A stretch of 64,000 bases of DNA from Galaxea fascicularis (GCA_948470475.1 OX419347.1:15536175-15600174); one strand, 5' to 3'. Positions 24,201-34,172 are shown, numbered from the stretch's first letter. Notes: a model not told the origin generated them from the sequence alone. Numbers and translations are program-made.

Positions 24201-25075
24201 TGGGCTTGCTTTGTATAGGTTCACCAGAGCCAATTGAACGAAATCCATTTAATTGTGTTCGATTGAGTTCGGTTTCCGAACTCAATCGAACACAATCAGA
24301 CGGATTGAGTTCGATTGAGTTCGATTTGTTCGATTGAATTCGATTTGTTCGGAAATCGAACTCACTGAAAATGTGGTGTTCGATTTCGTTCGATTGCCGA
24401 ACTCAATCGAACTCAATCCACGGATTGAGTTCGATTGAGTTCGATTGAGTTCGATTTTCGAACGTTCGATTTACTATGCCGGGATAACAATGCATGTTGC
24501 AATGCAATGCATGGAAGAATGCCATTTGATCTTTTTGCTAAAGGTCCATGCATGCATGCATGTGTACAGATTAGCATTACAGCAAAGTCAGGGAATTATA
24601 ATATAAGAAGTTGACGAAATAATTTAAGTTACAATTGTGACCAAATAAGCTTCTATTTCATAGAATTTGTTTACTTCCATCTCCTAGGACTCTCCTAAGT
24701 ACTAATTAAGTAATCCCAACTTTTCACACTAACTCAGGCCTATGAACAAATATACCAACAACTTTTCTAAAAAAAATTCATCGATCAGCCGTCTGAATTT
24801 TTTTCTTGTACGTGTAAACGTCCAATACTTTTGCCGCCTAAATTTATTCATATAACTGATTGATGAATATACAAGAACGTGTTTGGAACACAAACTCACC
24901 TTTACCGCACCGATTACAAGAGGTTCGTCGAGCAAAATTGACGTTCCCACATCTAAAAAGCGTCAAATCAAAGTCAGTTTGGACAGAATACAGAAAAAGG
25001 AACTCCACGACACATCAATTACCTTTTATCAGGGCAAACCCAGTCGCCATTATTCACTTTTAGCTTGGAAGACAT
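15207..25075 (-). CDS. ZRANB2: ZRANB2, zinc-finger Ran-binding-domain splicing factor (10 exons)
   Basis: Exons (minus, 5' to 3'): 25023-25075, 24900-24952, 21205-21310, 20394-20476, 19605-19681, 18379-18432, 17938-18033, 17125-17204, 15618-15854, 15207-15246. They make 292 residues (human about 320-330), in frame through GT/AG junctions. Two RanBP2-type zinc fingers, residues about 11-35 (DWVCPDKRCGNVNFARR...CNRC) and 61-90 (DWMCSKCGNVNWARRNDCNMC), each carry the C-x2-4-C-x10-C-x2-C pattern that in human ZRANB2 binds single-stranded GGU RNA. The link YGGGFNEREGVEYI is diagnostic. Two acidic DLSKY repeats (near residues 166 and 185) precede a long RS domain ending SRSRSRSH. A nuclear splicing regulator. 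The ATG faces SPTLC1 across 701 bases. The second intron (21311-24899) holds four separate mobile-element insertions. Confidence 0.96.
16330..16542. mobile_element. Head-to-head inverted pair of tRNA-SINE copies
   Basis: The right copy (plus, from about 16432) has GTAGCTCAGTGGTTGGAGCA, a B-box-like GGTCGTAGGTTCAATTCC and a body GACTCTGATTTCTTTTCAG...GCCCATTGCCAAGCAACTA. The left copy (about 16330-16388) is the body alone in the opposite direction (TAGTTGCTTGGCAATGGGC ... AAGAAATCAGAGTC). It lies in a ZRANB2 intron, between the RS exon and the upstream acidic exon. Confidence 0.7.
17558..17710. mobile_element. Foldback MITE with GTTGTTCAAA ends
   Basis: Ends CCTGGCTCCAGTTGTTCAAA and TTTGAACAACCAGGGCCTG pair imperfectly. 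The inside is built from repeated GGATAGCGCTATCCA palindromes. End motif shared with 50947-51189 and, more loosely, 38463-38585. Lies in a ZRANB2 intron. Confidence 0.75.
18651..19048. mobile_element. 398-bp foldback element with ATAGAGTTCTAAAGTG ends
   Basis: Inverted ends ATAGAGTTCTAAAGTG and CACTTTAGAACTCTAT are exact, followed by GTGACATCACAAAAA / TTTTTGTGACGTCATC. Inner paired phrases such as TAATTCCCAGCCGAAATATAA / TTATATCTCTACTGGGAATT extend the fold over most of its length. In a ZRANB2 intron; no coding capacity. Confidence 0.8.
19373..19570. repeat. Foldback repeat in ZRANB2 intron
   Basis: Arms ATTGGCCATTCTGAAATCC...AAAAGGGA and TCCCTTTTGAATTTCGGAAC...AGCCAAT pair with a few mismatches about 200 bp apart. 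It is probably a non-autonomous DNA transposon. Confidence 0.6.
19694..19860. repeat. Poly-C containing dispersed repeat, copy 2
   Basis: Contains GGTTCCAGACAATATCCATA, C-rich tracts, GGAAATTCCAATTTGACTCG and a closing GAGGTATGGACATTTTCCAG that is partly inverted to its start, suggesting a foldback structure. Adjoins ZRANB2 exon 5. Confidence 0.55.
21728..22218. mobile_element. Nested foldback elements in ZRANB2 intron 2
   Basis: An inner inverted repeat pairs 21728-21780 (ACTTAATAACCGAGAGTGAG, CGGGAAAATCTCAAAC) with about 21815-21868 (GTTTGAGATTTTCCCG, GAGGTTATTAAGT). A second pair TTATTATATGGCTA / TAGCCATATAATAA brackets 21872-22218. Which unit moved into which is not clear. Confidence 0.6.
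22424..23240 (+). mobile_element. tRNA-derived SINE split by a LINE insertion
   Basis: The 5' part (22424-22449) has TTAGCTCAGTTGGTAGAG as A box. The 3' part resumes at 23146 with CCAGTATCGCAGAGGTCATG, a B-box-like GGTCATGAGTCCGACTC, and the body GCAAGCCTGAATTTTTTTCAG. Closing the gap restores a continuous SINE head. Confidence 0.75.
22450..23145 (+). mobile_element. 5'-truncated LINE with RT zinc-knuckle fragment and poly(A)
   Basis: An open frame to 22881 (from about 22455; first ATG 22489) encodes CPYCHGIDQTPLHLFVECSI...FW, the C-x2-C...H...C segment found at the C terminus of L1/Tx1-type reverse transcriptases. The protein ends KKWSNFLGN at 22879-22881. A ~245-base 3' UTR with AATAAAG follows, then an interrupted A-tract ending at 23145. 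Only the last fragment of the element remains. It sits inside the SINE of 22424-23240. Confidence 0.8.
23521..23545. repeat. G-rich simple tract
   Basis: GTGGGGGTGGGGGGGGGGTG in ZRANB2 intron 2. Runs of G could form a quadruplex, but this is untested. Confidence 0.7.
23759..24483. mobile_element. 725-bp TIR transposon with 6-bp target duplication and cargo
   Basis: Ends are CCCGGCATAGTAAATCGAAC and GTTCGATTTACTATGCCGGG, an exact inverted repeat. ATAACA stands on both sides (23753-23758, 24484-24489), a perfect 6-bp target duplication. Inside each end are runs of AATCGAACTC / GAGTTCGATT repeats, more on the right (24240-24470). The non-repetitive middle holds a 42-codon open frame (23984-24112) and an AATAAA at 24151. 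There is no transposase, so it is non-autonomous. A 6-bp duplication fits groups such as IS3EU or Dada; assignment is open. In ZRANB2 intron 2. Confidence 0.9.
23984..24112 (+). CDS. Small open frame carried inside the 725-bp transposon
   Basis: Forty-two residues starting MASDELWIVSFKCMVKGYQE, through CRFDVKDGEVFKV, to KKIGEKGL. The composition looks like a real protein fragment: alternating strands, two Cys, balanced charge and no low complexity. The ATG context GAAATGGCTT is good. A stop is followed 39 bases later by AATAAA. It could be a piece of a host or transposon gene captured between the inverted repeats; I do not recognise the family. It lies opposite in strand to the enclosing ZRANB2 gene, so it is not part of that transcript's coding sequence. 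Confidence 0.4.
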   Translation: MASDELWIVSFKCMVKGYQECRFDVKDGEVFKVLKKIGEKGL

Positions 25076-25776
25076 GTCTACCAACAGTCCTCCTGCCTTG
25101 CAAAGTCTAACGAACAGTAGAAGCGAAGATACTGGGGTCTAAAGAAGCCACAGGGATACCAAGGGTAATAACGGGAACTCCAAAAAAAACAAAAAGAATT
25201 TTAAAGAAGAATTATTTTAAAGAAGTAGGATCAAGCTGTGAGAACTTGAGATAGCAGATGTCGTGGATTTGCTTCAACTCCAACTTGTGCAGTGAAATCG
25301 TTGAGCGTCCATGATGTTTGAGACATGCACAGCCAAATGGAGGCCGTGACTCTGAGCCTCTGCTCTTTCTGAGCTTTCACTAAACGGTCTGATAGGAGCT
25401 TAACGGGTATTAAACTGAGCAATTACTGTTCCTTGAAAGCTAGCTTAGAAATGTTATTTGCTTTCTGTACTCATAAAAAAATGGATACAACTGGATTGTA
25501 CTGCAATCGGTTTCATACTTTTCTAACCCCCACCCCCGAAAGCTTGGTCACAGGCTACCTCCTAGTACGGTCATCGCACTGTTCAAACAAAAGAAAGTTC
25601 GAAGATGCAAGTGATTTTCATATATATATATATTCACACTCAAAAGAAAGTTTGACATGTGAACATACAAGTGGTGCTCAAGTGGTGTATTTTAGTACGA
25701 TCTACGGACCTACTCCCTGTGCCTTGGGTTCCAGACCTCTTCATTCAAGTCTGGGCGTACACAAAATAAATCCAAA
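25076..25776. promoter_or_regulatory. Shared upstream region of ZRANB2 and SPTLC1
   Basis: 701 bases between divergent ATGs, including a short TA microsatellite (about 25620-25632). No clear TATA box for either gene. No coding exon recognised within it. Confidence 0.45.
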
Positions 25777-26457
25777 ATGGCGCGTGTGGAACAACAGTGT
25801 GCATCCGAGAGTTCGACTGATTCACCTTATTATCTCCAGCTGTCTTATTTTACGATTTATCTGACCAAAGGAATAGAAATTCTTGAGTACTATACGAGGG
25901 TTAGTGCGAGCTTCCAGTGTTTTGATTCCTTTTGATCAACGGTTGTTGGTGAGGTAGAGATGACATAACATATTTTTGTAAACATGCATGCTGAATTATT
26001 TCTTACTCACTCTGGTAGGTTCCATTTTATCACGTCCTCTTCGAAGCTGTGTTGGTGCTCTGGATAATTAGACTGATAACCAGCAAGACGTTTAGATTCC
26101 GGGAACAGAAAATTGAACTCACTGAGAAGGTTTGTTCTTGACGAAGATATAAAATTGAAAATTTAAGCTTAGACCAATTTAAAGAAGCTCATCGGTTACC
26201 ATGATTTAAAAATATTTAGCTTTGCACGTTTCCTTCGATTTGACTTTTGGGTCCACCCACCCCTCCCTGGAGTTTCCAAGGCCCACAATGGTGGAGGTAT
26301 GGGAGCCAAAAATTTAAGCTTACATACAAGTTATTCCACAGCTCAAAACTCTGATGTGCGAACCACAAACCGTAGATCATGTTTGATGTATAATAAAACT
26401 GTCATGAATATTAACCCTTTCACTCCCGATAGTGCCAAATGGCACTTATAGATTTTG

Positions 26458-26493
<36 letters not shown>

Positions 26494-29400
26494 AGAACCC
26501 CTTGGGAGTGACAGGGTTAACAATATCTTCACCCAAAAACCATGTCCCCATTAACCCTTTCACTCCTGATAGTGCCAAATGGCACTTAGATTTTACTCTG
26601 CCTAACGCCAGACGATTTTACTCGTCAATGGAGAACCCCTTAGGAGTGAAAGGGTTAAAATGTGTTATGGTTTGTCTCACAGTGCAATCCCTTGAGATTT
26701 AAGTCTGGAACATTTCAACTGGCCACCGCTCATATTCATGCTGTGTATGATGGTGGTTGGCTGTGATTGACTGTGTTGTGATTCTGAAAAGTGTGACTGC
26801 AAAACTCTTTCCTTTGCAGTCCACCCTATTGCTATAGTTTCTTGGTCCACGGCAGCTAGTCCACGGCTCTGAAATTTTAATCCATCTCCCTTGATAATAT
26901 TATCAGGGGTAGGAGTGGTGAAGTGTTATGTGGATACGTCCCTTGACTGTAACATCTGCTGAACATTAGTGATGTTTGGGGATCATGGGGAGTCTTCTTG
27001 AAAGACATTTTGCTTCATTTTGATTCAGAAAATTTTCTTCCCCCCATGGAGAGTTAATCCTTTGAACCCTAAGAATGATCAGCATCAAATTTCTCCTCAT
27101 AATATTAACTCTTTGTAAAACAGAGTGGTCATGAGAATTAAGGACAGGATCACACATGATGAATTTGCTTGATATTTTGAAAATTTCTCCCTACTATGAC
27201 TATAGGAAATATGTAGGGGCAACTAAAGAGAATTTAAATTTTGATCTTACGGTTCAAAGGGTCAAAATCATCAGGACGATGTTTTTTATCATTTAATTAA
27301 TTACCAGTTGAAATTAATAATATCGATAGGAAATTTGTACGTATTTTATGTCCTTTTAGGAAGAGGAAGAGTTGATTGAGGAATGGATGCCAGAACCATT
27401 AGTTCCTGCGACACCAACATATGACTTAGATGCAATTGCATCAAAAGTGGTTCAAGGGTATGTTATTTTTGTGCTGAAGTATCTGAATATTGATGTTACA
27501 CAGACATTTTGCTTGCCAGCTTAGACACATACATAAAACCCAAATCAGCTCTGACATAATCCGACCTACCTAAATGTAAATTTTGTTTTTATTACTTATA
27601 AATGTTTGTATCAGTGATTGTGGATACACAATTTCCATAAATTATATGCAACTAGATTGATTAGCATATTGTAAAATAATCTTGTCGTCTTTTTGTTCTA
27701 ACAGGAAACCAGGGCATACCTTGAAAATAGATGACAAAGATTGCCTGAATTTTGCTACATTTAATTTTCTTGGTCTTGTAGGGAATGACAAAATAGAGGT
27801 AATGACAAAATAATCAATAATTATTTCTGACTGGGGTGTGTCACCTTTTTGGTGGCATTTTGGCTGCAGATAGTTTAAATACATTAAACAAAATTTATGC
27901 AAGTTATTTTACCGGTAATTAATTTGTTATGACTGCAGTATTTACAATAATTGACTTTTGCCAGTTTTACTCAAACAAATAAAAAAACCAAGTTATCATG
28001 GATACTTGTTGATGTCTTAGGATACAGCTATCAAAAGTCTTCATCGCTATGGCGTTGGATCATGTGGGCCTCGTGGTTTCTATGGTACTATTGGTACGTA
28101 TATCATACTCACGATAGACTGACCAATTGCCCAATGATGAAGCTGTTAATCTGACGAGAGTGATTATGGCGATTGTTTAAACTTTCAGGAAAACATTTTT
28201 TTTAACTTTTGCAGATGTTCATTTGGAATTAGAGGAGAGACTGGCAAAGTTCATGAGAACTGAAGAAGCCATTCTTTATTCTTATGGATTTTCTACAATA
28301 GCTAGTGCAATTCCTGCATATTCAAAAAGAGGAGATGTTATTTTCTGGTGAGTTAAGGCAAAACCAGAAGTGATAAGAATGTAACTTCTCCTTATAACAT
28401 CAATACCTTGTCCAACAGACAGGTGATGAGATTAGACAAAGTTATCAGCCAGAGGGTGCTATCTTGGTATAACCCCAAATTCTCTTACTAAGATACAAGG
28501 CACTGTATAGCAACTAGAAAGGAGAATTAATCATCAGATCTTGGGAGTTAAAAGGTTAAGTCAGTGTCTTTAACCCTGAATGGATGTCAATAAATTATGT
28601 GCAAATTCTTTCCACTTGTGTCTCTGTATTTCCATTGTTAGAGTTGACAAACACTAACCTGGTGTCAAGTTGACTTGCTTTGTTTTTCTGCTTCTCCTAG
28701 TGACAAGGGAGTTTCTTTTGCAATCCAGAAGGGGCTTGTAGCCTCAAGGAGTCGTATAATGTGGTTTGAACACAATGACATGGAGGATCTTGAAAGGCTT
28801 TTACAAGAACAGAAGGAGAAAGATGAAAAGGTATTTAAATTGAAGGGTTGCACAGAATAAGGCACTATGGGGGATTTGATGTAATGTCAGATTCTCCTTG
28901 TGATTGACAAGAGAGCACAAGGTCATTTGGAACAAGAAGCTGGCAATTTATCAGAAATCACTTGGGGCTTTTTTCCAGGCATCCCTTTGCACATCTATAT
29001 TAGAGACCTTACTGTGTTTTTGTTTTATTGTTATGGTGTTTAAAGGCATGTTTACACTACAGAAAAATTTGGGTCCAGACTCGTCAAAAAAGACTTTTTT
29101 GATGGGTCGGGACCCTATGGCCCTGCAGAAACTCCAGTATTTCTTTACAAGAATTGTGGGTCCCTACTACTTTTTTTGATGGGTCTGGACCCATTTTTTT
29201 CTGTAATGTAAATGGGGCTTAAGTTACATTGATCTTTGATGGTTTTCTTTGTTATTATTGCAGAATCCAAAAAAAGCAAGTGTGACTAGACGATTTCTAG
29301 TTGTAGAGGGAATTTATGTCAATTATGGTGACATTGCACCTCTCCCAAAACTAGTAAGTCTTGCAAATCTTGTACATTTGATCAAGTAATAATGTGAAGA

Positions 29401-30854
29401 CTTTTGATGGTGGTCATACCTGGTGTTTAAATGGACCTCTAAGAGTGATCAGCATCAAATTTCTCCTCGTAATATCAACACTTCTTAAAACAGAGTGGTT
29501 ATGAGAATTATGGACAGGATCACACAAGATGAATTTGCTTGATATTTTAACAATTTCTCCCTACTATGACTATAGGAAATATGTAGGGGCAACAAAGGAG
29601 AATTGAAATTCTGATCTTAAGGTCTAAACTGTTCATGGCTTAGTCATTTTGTTATTTTTATTGCACTTAATGGCTGGTTCTTTATAGATTGAACTGAAGT
29701 GCAAGTACAAAGTCAGAATCATTGTTGATGAGAGTGCATCGTTTGGAGTGTTAGGACAGACTGGAAGGGGATTGACAGAACACTTTGATGTCCCAGTAAG
29801 TAAATAATTTCAACAATAATATTGTCTAGTGTTTAAACAGAATCAGGAAAAAAAAAGAAATTGTTGTAAAAACCAAGTTTCATTGATCCCAAGATAGAGA
29901 TGGTATGGCATGGTATTATTTTCGTAACTATTTCCGCTCCAGTACTAAGTCAGCAGGTAGGTGAAAAAGCAATTATCGGTGACTGCAAGTCAAATAACAC
30001 CAGCTGAAGTCGACTCTGTAATAGAAGCGACTATCGTCATCTTGAAATTCACCAAATGATTTCTGTTCTCAGATTGATTGGCTTTCTGTAATCAGTAGTC
30101 TCTATTTTCTGATGGCTCTAGATTTTGTCTTGTGCTGGCCTTTTGGTTTCTGTTGGTCTTAAGAAACTCCAGTGTTGAGAATGTGATTTTTTCTTTTGTT
30201 TTTAACAGATAAAAGAAGTTGACCTGATATCTGTTTCCATGGAGAACTCATTGGCAACTATTGGTGGATTCTGCTGTGGGACCTCATTTGTTGTTGATCA
30301 TCAGGTCTGACTGCTGCTTTCACAGATTATGTTGTTCCAGAAAAAGCCCATACTCCTCCCACTGGAAAGACTTTAAAACTTCCCACCCCACCCCCCTTAA
30401 AATTCCAATTTAGCTGCATATTGTCCTTCACATTCTCTGGTCACTGAGACTGTCTTTTGCCTTGAACATCTCTGTGAACATTGCCAGACAGGGAAGTGTG
30501 GTTATATCAAATGCAATACTTGACAGATATCTGAAAACTACTGTATGAATATAAGTTATTCATATGAAAACACTTGAAGGATAACTGGTCCCCTTTCCCT
30601 CATTACTCCAGACATCTCACCTGAATTGTCCTAGCATTGCAGTCATGCATATGTATTCCATGGCTTACCTGTCTCTGTTTTCTTTGATGTTTATTGCAGC
30701 GACTCTCAGGGGCAGGTTACTGTTTCTCAGCATCGTTACCACCCATGTTAGCATCAGCAGCCATTGAAGCATTGAATATCATTGAGCAGAAACCAGGTGC
30801 ATTGTTAACCTTATAACCCTTTAACTCCTAAGGTGTCTCCCTTTGACAAGTAAG

Positions 30855-30887
<33 letters not shown>

Positions 30888-32304
30888 AGTCGCTCTTAGG
30901 AGGGAAAGGGCTAGGGGAGATAGTTTTTAACCCTTTAACCCTTAAGGTGTCTCCCTTTGACAAGTAAGGTCGTCTGGCGTTAGACAGAGTAAAATCTAGG
31001 AGGGAAAGGGTTAAGCCCTGACATCAACATGCATATTCTCTTAACTGGTCCTTCATATTTTGTATTTAGCTTATTGTACAGTCAGTTATTGTAGCCTGTC
31101 AGTTACTTGTCAGTTAATCGTTGGTTGGGGGAGCTCTCCTTCAAAATTACCCGTATTTCTTATAATACCAAGAAATTAGGCTCTGGTCGCTGTTGCAGCT
31201 TACAGGGTTAAAAAAGTGTTATCCATCAGGTTAATCTGTGTTCTCTGTTCCTTTCAACAAACTTCACTTACAAACTGAGCAAACGAGACAGCGGTGTCAT
31301 TTCTTTTGTTTTGTTTTGTTTTTTATGTTATTGTTCAACATGCAACAAATTACGAGTTTCATTTACATCAACTAGATGTAAAAAAAATGGTTCATCTCTT
31401 TGACACTTAATATATTTTTATTCAGAAATGTTTGAAGAGCTCAAAGAGAAGGCCAGACTGTTACATGCAGAGCTTGATGGGTGAGTATTATTACCGGTAC
31501 TGTGTATTTTCTCCCTGAGTGTGATTTTGAGTGAAGATTGCAGTTGTGTACTCAAATACCTGTGACTAATAAATTAATGTCTTTTTATTCAAGACTCAAA
31601 GGTCTCTTGTGTGAGGGATCTGTGGAGTCTCCCATTCTTCACTTGAGGCTTGTGGAACCTTTCGAAACGATAGAGGAAGATGAAGAAAAACTCAAGGAAG
31701 TTGTGGCCATTGTGAGTTGGGTTTACTTTTTCTTGATGCCAATAAAACTTTTTTTGGAAATTAGCCAATTTCATTGAACTTGAAATAATGACATCCTGTG
31801 AGGTAAGGTGAAGATGATTGCTGACAGTGATTCTTTTGTTGCTTTTTTGAAAAGGCCTTGAGGAATGGTGTAGCCCTTACAGTTGCAAGATATTTAAAAA
31901 ATGATGAAAAGTTCTTGCCACCGCCAAGGTAAAGTTTGGGCATTTTATAGCAGCAAAAACTAGTTGTATAGCCCTTGCCCTTTTGACGATGATGATGTAC
32001 TATAAAGTCCTCTGATGTTTCAGTGGCTTATGAGACTCCATCCTCACCCCTCCCTTGCAGCATCCATCAAACTTCCATTGGATGTTTAAATCATTTTCAA
32101 TATTGCCATACTACACAGCACACCAGTAAGTTGTAAGCATATCCATTCTGCATCGGAGGGTAACTTCCAGAGGTCCGACTTTAAAACAACTTTTTTAAAT
32201 TTTGTTTCAGCATCAGAGTCACTTTAAATGTACAACTTACAACAGAGGAAATCAAGCAGGGAGCTCAAGTCATTAGACTAGCTGCTGAAACTGTCTTTGG
32301 TTAG
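25777..32304 (+). CDS. SPTLC1: Serine palmitoyltransferase subunit 1 (15 exons)
   Basis: Exons: 25777-25899, 26019-26129, 27360-27457, 27705-27798, 28021-28093, 28215-28347, 28701-28830, 29264-29353, 29688-29795, 30209-30304, 30700-30796, 31426-31480, 31594-31711, 31855-31928, 32211-32304. They give 497 residues (human 473), all GT/AG and in frame. With SPTLC2/3 it forms the ER enzyme that condenses serine with palmitoyl-CoA, the first step of sphingolipid synthesis. Seen: a membrane anchor near residues 46-60 ([15 protein letters not shown]), [63 protein letters not shown]. The region [15 protein letters not shown] lacks the PLP lysine, as expected for subunit 1. Cys157 matches human Cys133, the residue changed in hereditary sensory neuropathy. 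The N-terminus is 24 residues longer than in human. Several introns hold TTAA-bounded MITEs. Confidence 0.97.
26411..26658 (-). repeat. 140-bp TTAA satellite unit, two tandem copies, inverted
   Basis: Two ~110-bp TTAACCCTTTCACTCC...GGAGTGAAAGGGTTAA MITEs (26411-26520, 26551-26658) separated by a 30-bp linker. MITE and linker together are the reverse complement of the five-unit array at 49710-50379. In SPTLC1 intron 2. Confidence 0.9.
27054..27265. repeat. ~200-bp TTAA-bounded MITE-like repeat, copy 3
   Basis: Opposite orientation to copies 1 and 2: AATGATCAGCATCAAATTTC, then CAGAGTGGTCATGAGAATTA, GGACAGGATCACACATGATG and GGAAATATGTAGGGGCAACT. Directly precedes SPTLC1 exon 3. Confidence 0.85.
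29044..29220. mobile_element. MITE with GTTTACACTACAGAAAAA ends, copy 1
   Basis: Ends AGGCATGTTTACACTACAGA and TCTGTAATGTAAATGGGGCT, with inner GGGTCCAGAC / GTCTGGACCC. The second copy is at 63192-63351. In SPTLC1 intron 7. Confidence 0.8.
29425..29629. repeat. ~200-bp TTAA-bounded MITE-like repeat, copy 4
   Basis: Same orientation as 27054-27265, with GAGTGATCAGCATCAAATTT, CAGAGTGGTTATGAGAATTA and GGACAGGATCACACAAGATG. Its edges are somewhat decayed. In SPTLC1 intron 8. Confidence 0.85.
30330..30450. repeat. Poly-C containing dispersed repeat, copy 3
   Basis: GTTCCAGAAAAAGCCCATAC, then CCCACCCCACCCCCC, then AAAATTCCAATTTAGCTGCA. Begins just past SPTLC1 exon 10. Confidence 0.5.
30812..31014. 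repeat. Diverged TTAA satellite, two units
   Basis: Two copies of TAACCCTTTAACTCCTAAGG ... CGTCTGGCGTTAGACAGAGT ... AGGGAAAGGG, with a shortened linker GGGGAGATAGTTTTT. Related to 49710-50379 but shorter per unit. In SPTLC1 intron 11. Confidence 0.8.
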
Positions 32305-32602
32305 CTCTGTATAACAATGTACTGTAAGCAAATCCAAAGCAAAGTCAGAATGACAATCGAGTCAAAATGAAATTCCCAGGGTAACCTTATAATAATATTA
32401 AGGACTGGTGGACAACAAAACAAGACCACAGGTTATTCCCAGTGTAATATTTAAAAATATGAAATAAGCTCAAGTGTAGAATTTCTTTTTGGGAAATCAC
32501 ACGATTTAACGAGCTTCAACCTTGTTCATCCTTTCCACTCATAGATGTGAAAATTGTGATTGGTCTGGTTTCGTTGGCCTGTTTTTGGCAGTTATCATCA
32601 AC

Positions 32603-32608
32603 AATAAA
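32603..32608 (+). terminator. Candidate polyadenylation signal of SPTLC1
   Basis: AATAAA 299 bases past the stop codon. The first such hexamer after the gene on the plus strand that I noticed. Confidence 0.4.
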
Positions 32609-33488
32609 CAATGTCAGCTATGAAAGATTATTGCACTAAAGTATAATTATCGTAATGATCAGGTTGGAAAGTTATGTTGTGGATTGTCATTTACTGCCAT
32701 CTCATGTTTGATTGAAGAATACAAACCAAAAACAACTTTGGCCAGGGAAACTTTTCTTTCCGTGTAACTGTTTATAACTAAATTTGTAATTATTATTTGC
32801 TTGAGAACTTTGCCCTTTATTGTAAAATTAATGATCTCCTATGCAACGTAGTCCATTAGAATATGGATATTAGCCATCTTAGGCTTGCTTTCTTCATTCG
32901 TATTCTCCATTCTGATCTCTTTATATTATTATTTGGTTATGGTACTGTTTAGATACAAATCTAGAACTTTTCATCTTTGATGGCTACTCTCCTTAATATT
33001 TTCGTTACCTGTGTGTTCAATACATTGTGATATTGTCATGTTTCCCAGCAAATAATCAACATTTTAGGGAAGATTTGGCAATTATGCACAATTGATCAAA
33101 TAGCATTGTTACATTTAGGTTTATCTGTTTATTATAATGTCCACAAAGTGTTATTAACATTCTATTCTAGTTATTAGTTATTAGTATATGTAATTATACT
33201 TGAAAAGTTGTAAGTTCACATAAACTGTAACCCAAACATCAGGAATATTACAATTTATTTTATTGGTGTAAATCTTAGTCAATTATATGTGTAATATTTC
33301 GGGGAAGTCTGAAATTTTTGTACATTTCCAAAATCATTCTATAATATTGACAAAAATCTTTCAAGTAATCCATTAACATAAGTGGGAATAATGTGAAAAA
33401 TAAAAAAAGGCATTGAACGTTGATAAGTGTACTCTCTATTAGCTAAATAAGTGAGCATGGTTTACGATGATTTTTATCATCTGGTACT

Positions 33489-33822
33489 GCATTTCCCGAA
33501 ACCCCCGGTACTCTTCCGACCTATTTCTAGTGCCTTGTATTTTAAAAACGAAGATGTTTCTATGCATGAAGTTTTGCAACGAATTTCCCCTTTCGTATGT
33601 TGAATTCATGGTAAAGACTTAGCTTTTTAGAATACTACCATTTCGAGCTACCGTGAACGGCAAACACTTTTCCGCGTTGTTACACGCGCAAAACATTCAA
33701 GTTTGTCTAGACAAACCTGAATCTTTTGAGCAAGTAACAACGCGGAAAAAAGTTTGCCGTTCACGGTGGATCGAATACGTTTTAGAAATGGCTTTTCGGG
33801 ACTTTCAAGAAACGGGCTCCTG
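33489..33822. mobile_element. GGGGCCCG-family foldback, decayed copy with nested insertion
   Basis: Outer parts match 58131-58360: TCCCGAAACCCCCGG, AAAACGAAGATGTTT, ATGGCTTTTCGGG, GGGACTTTCAAGAAACGGG. It is interrupted at 33650-33767 by a different inverted-repeat element. The terminal GGGGCCC motif is lost on both sides. Confidence 0.75.
33650..33767. mobile_element. 118-bp near-perfect palindromic MITE nested in older foldback
   Basis: Arms ACCGTGAACGGCAAACACTT...CCGCGTTGTTAC and GTAACAACGCGG...AGTTTGCCGTTCACGGT pair over about 35 bp. The centre has a second palindrome, GTTTGTCTAGACAAAC. It interrupts the copy at 33489-33822. Confidence 0.85.
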
Positions 33823-34125
33823 GTTGATGGGGTCAGCTTGCAGATACTGTGAATCCTACTCTTTCTATGCGTTGTGCTTCACGTTTCCAGATGACTTTTT
33901 TCAACTCTACATGCAAATCTTCAATGCGAAAAGACTCATGTTATAACACAAATAAGGGGCAGGAAAATCTGAAAAGAATTGAATATATACTTTGAAGCAC
34001 CTTTGGACACATCCGTATCTTTGCAAAAGTTTACTTTTGTCATTTGTCCAGCCCCGGCCAGAAAACACTCGGCCGTGGACTGGAAATTCGAATATTTGTT
34101 GGTCATTGCTTTATTTACAATTGGT

Positions 34126-34141
34126 GGCTCCTAAAGGAGCC
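34126..34141 (-). terminator. Histone 3' stem-loop of H1
   Basis: GGCTCCTTTAGGAGCC on the minus strand, 31 bases past the H1 stop. An AATAAA (34110-34115) follows ten bases later on the same strand. Confidence 0.95.
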
Positions 34142-34172
34142 GTTGTTGTTGTAAAGTGTCAGCGGGAAAACT

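Larger units (their letters stand above)
32305..34100. other. 3' flank of SPTLC1 and intergenic region
   Basis: AT-rich, no coding exon seen. AATAAA at 32603-32608 is a plausible SPTLC1 polyadenylation signal. A composite foldback lies at 33489-33822. Confidence 0.55.

Noticed and set aside
26439..26702. Repeated peptide frame (also at 49850-50071)
   Set aside because: The peptide repeat simply follows the 140-bp satellite units; it has no codon-level conservation beyond the DNA repeat.
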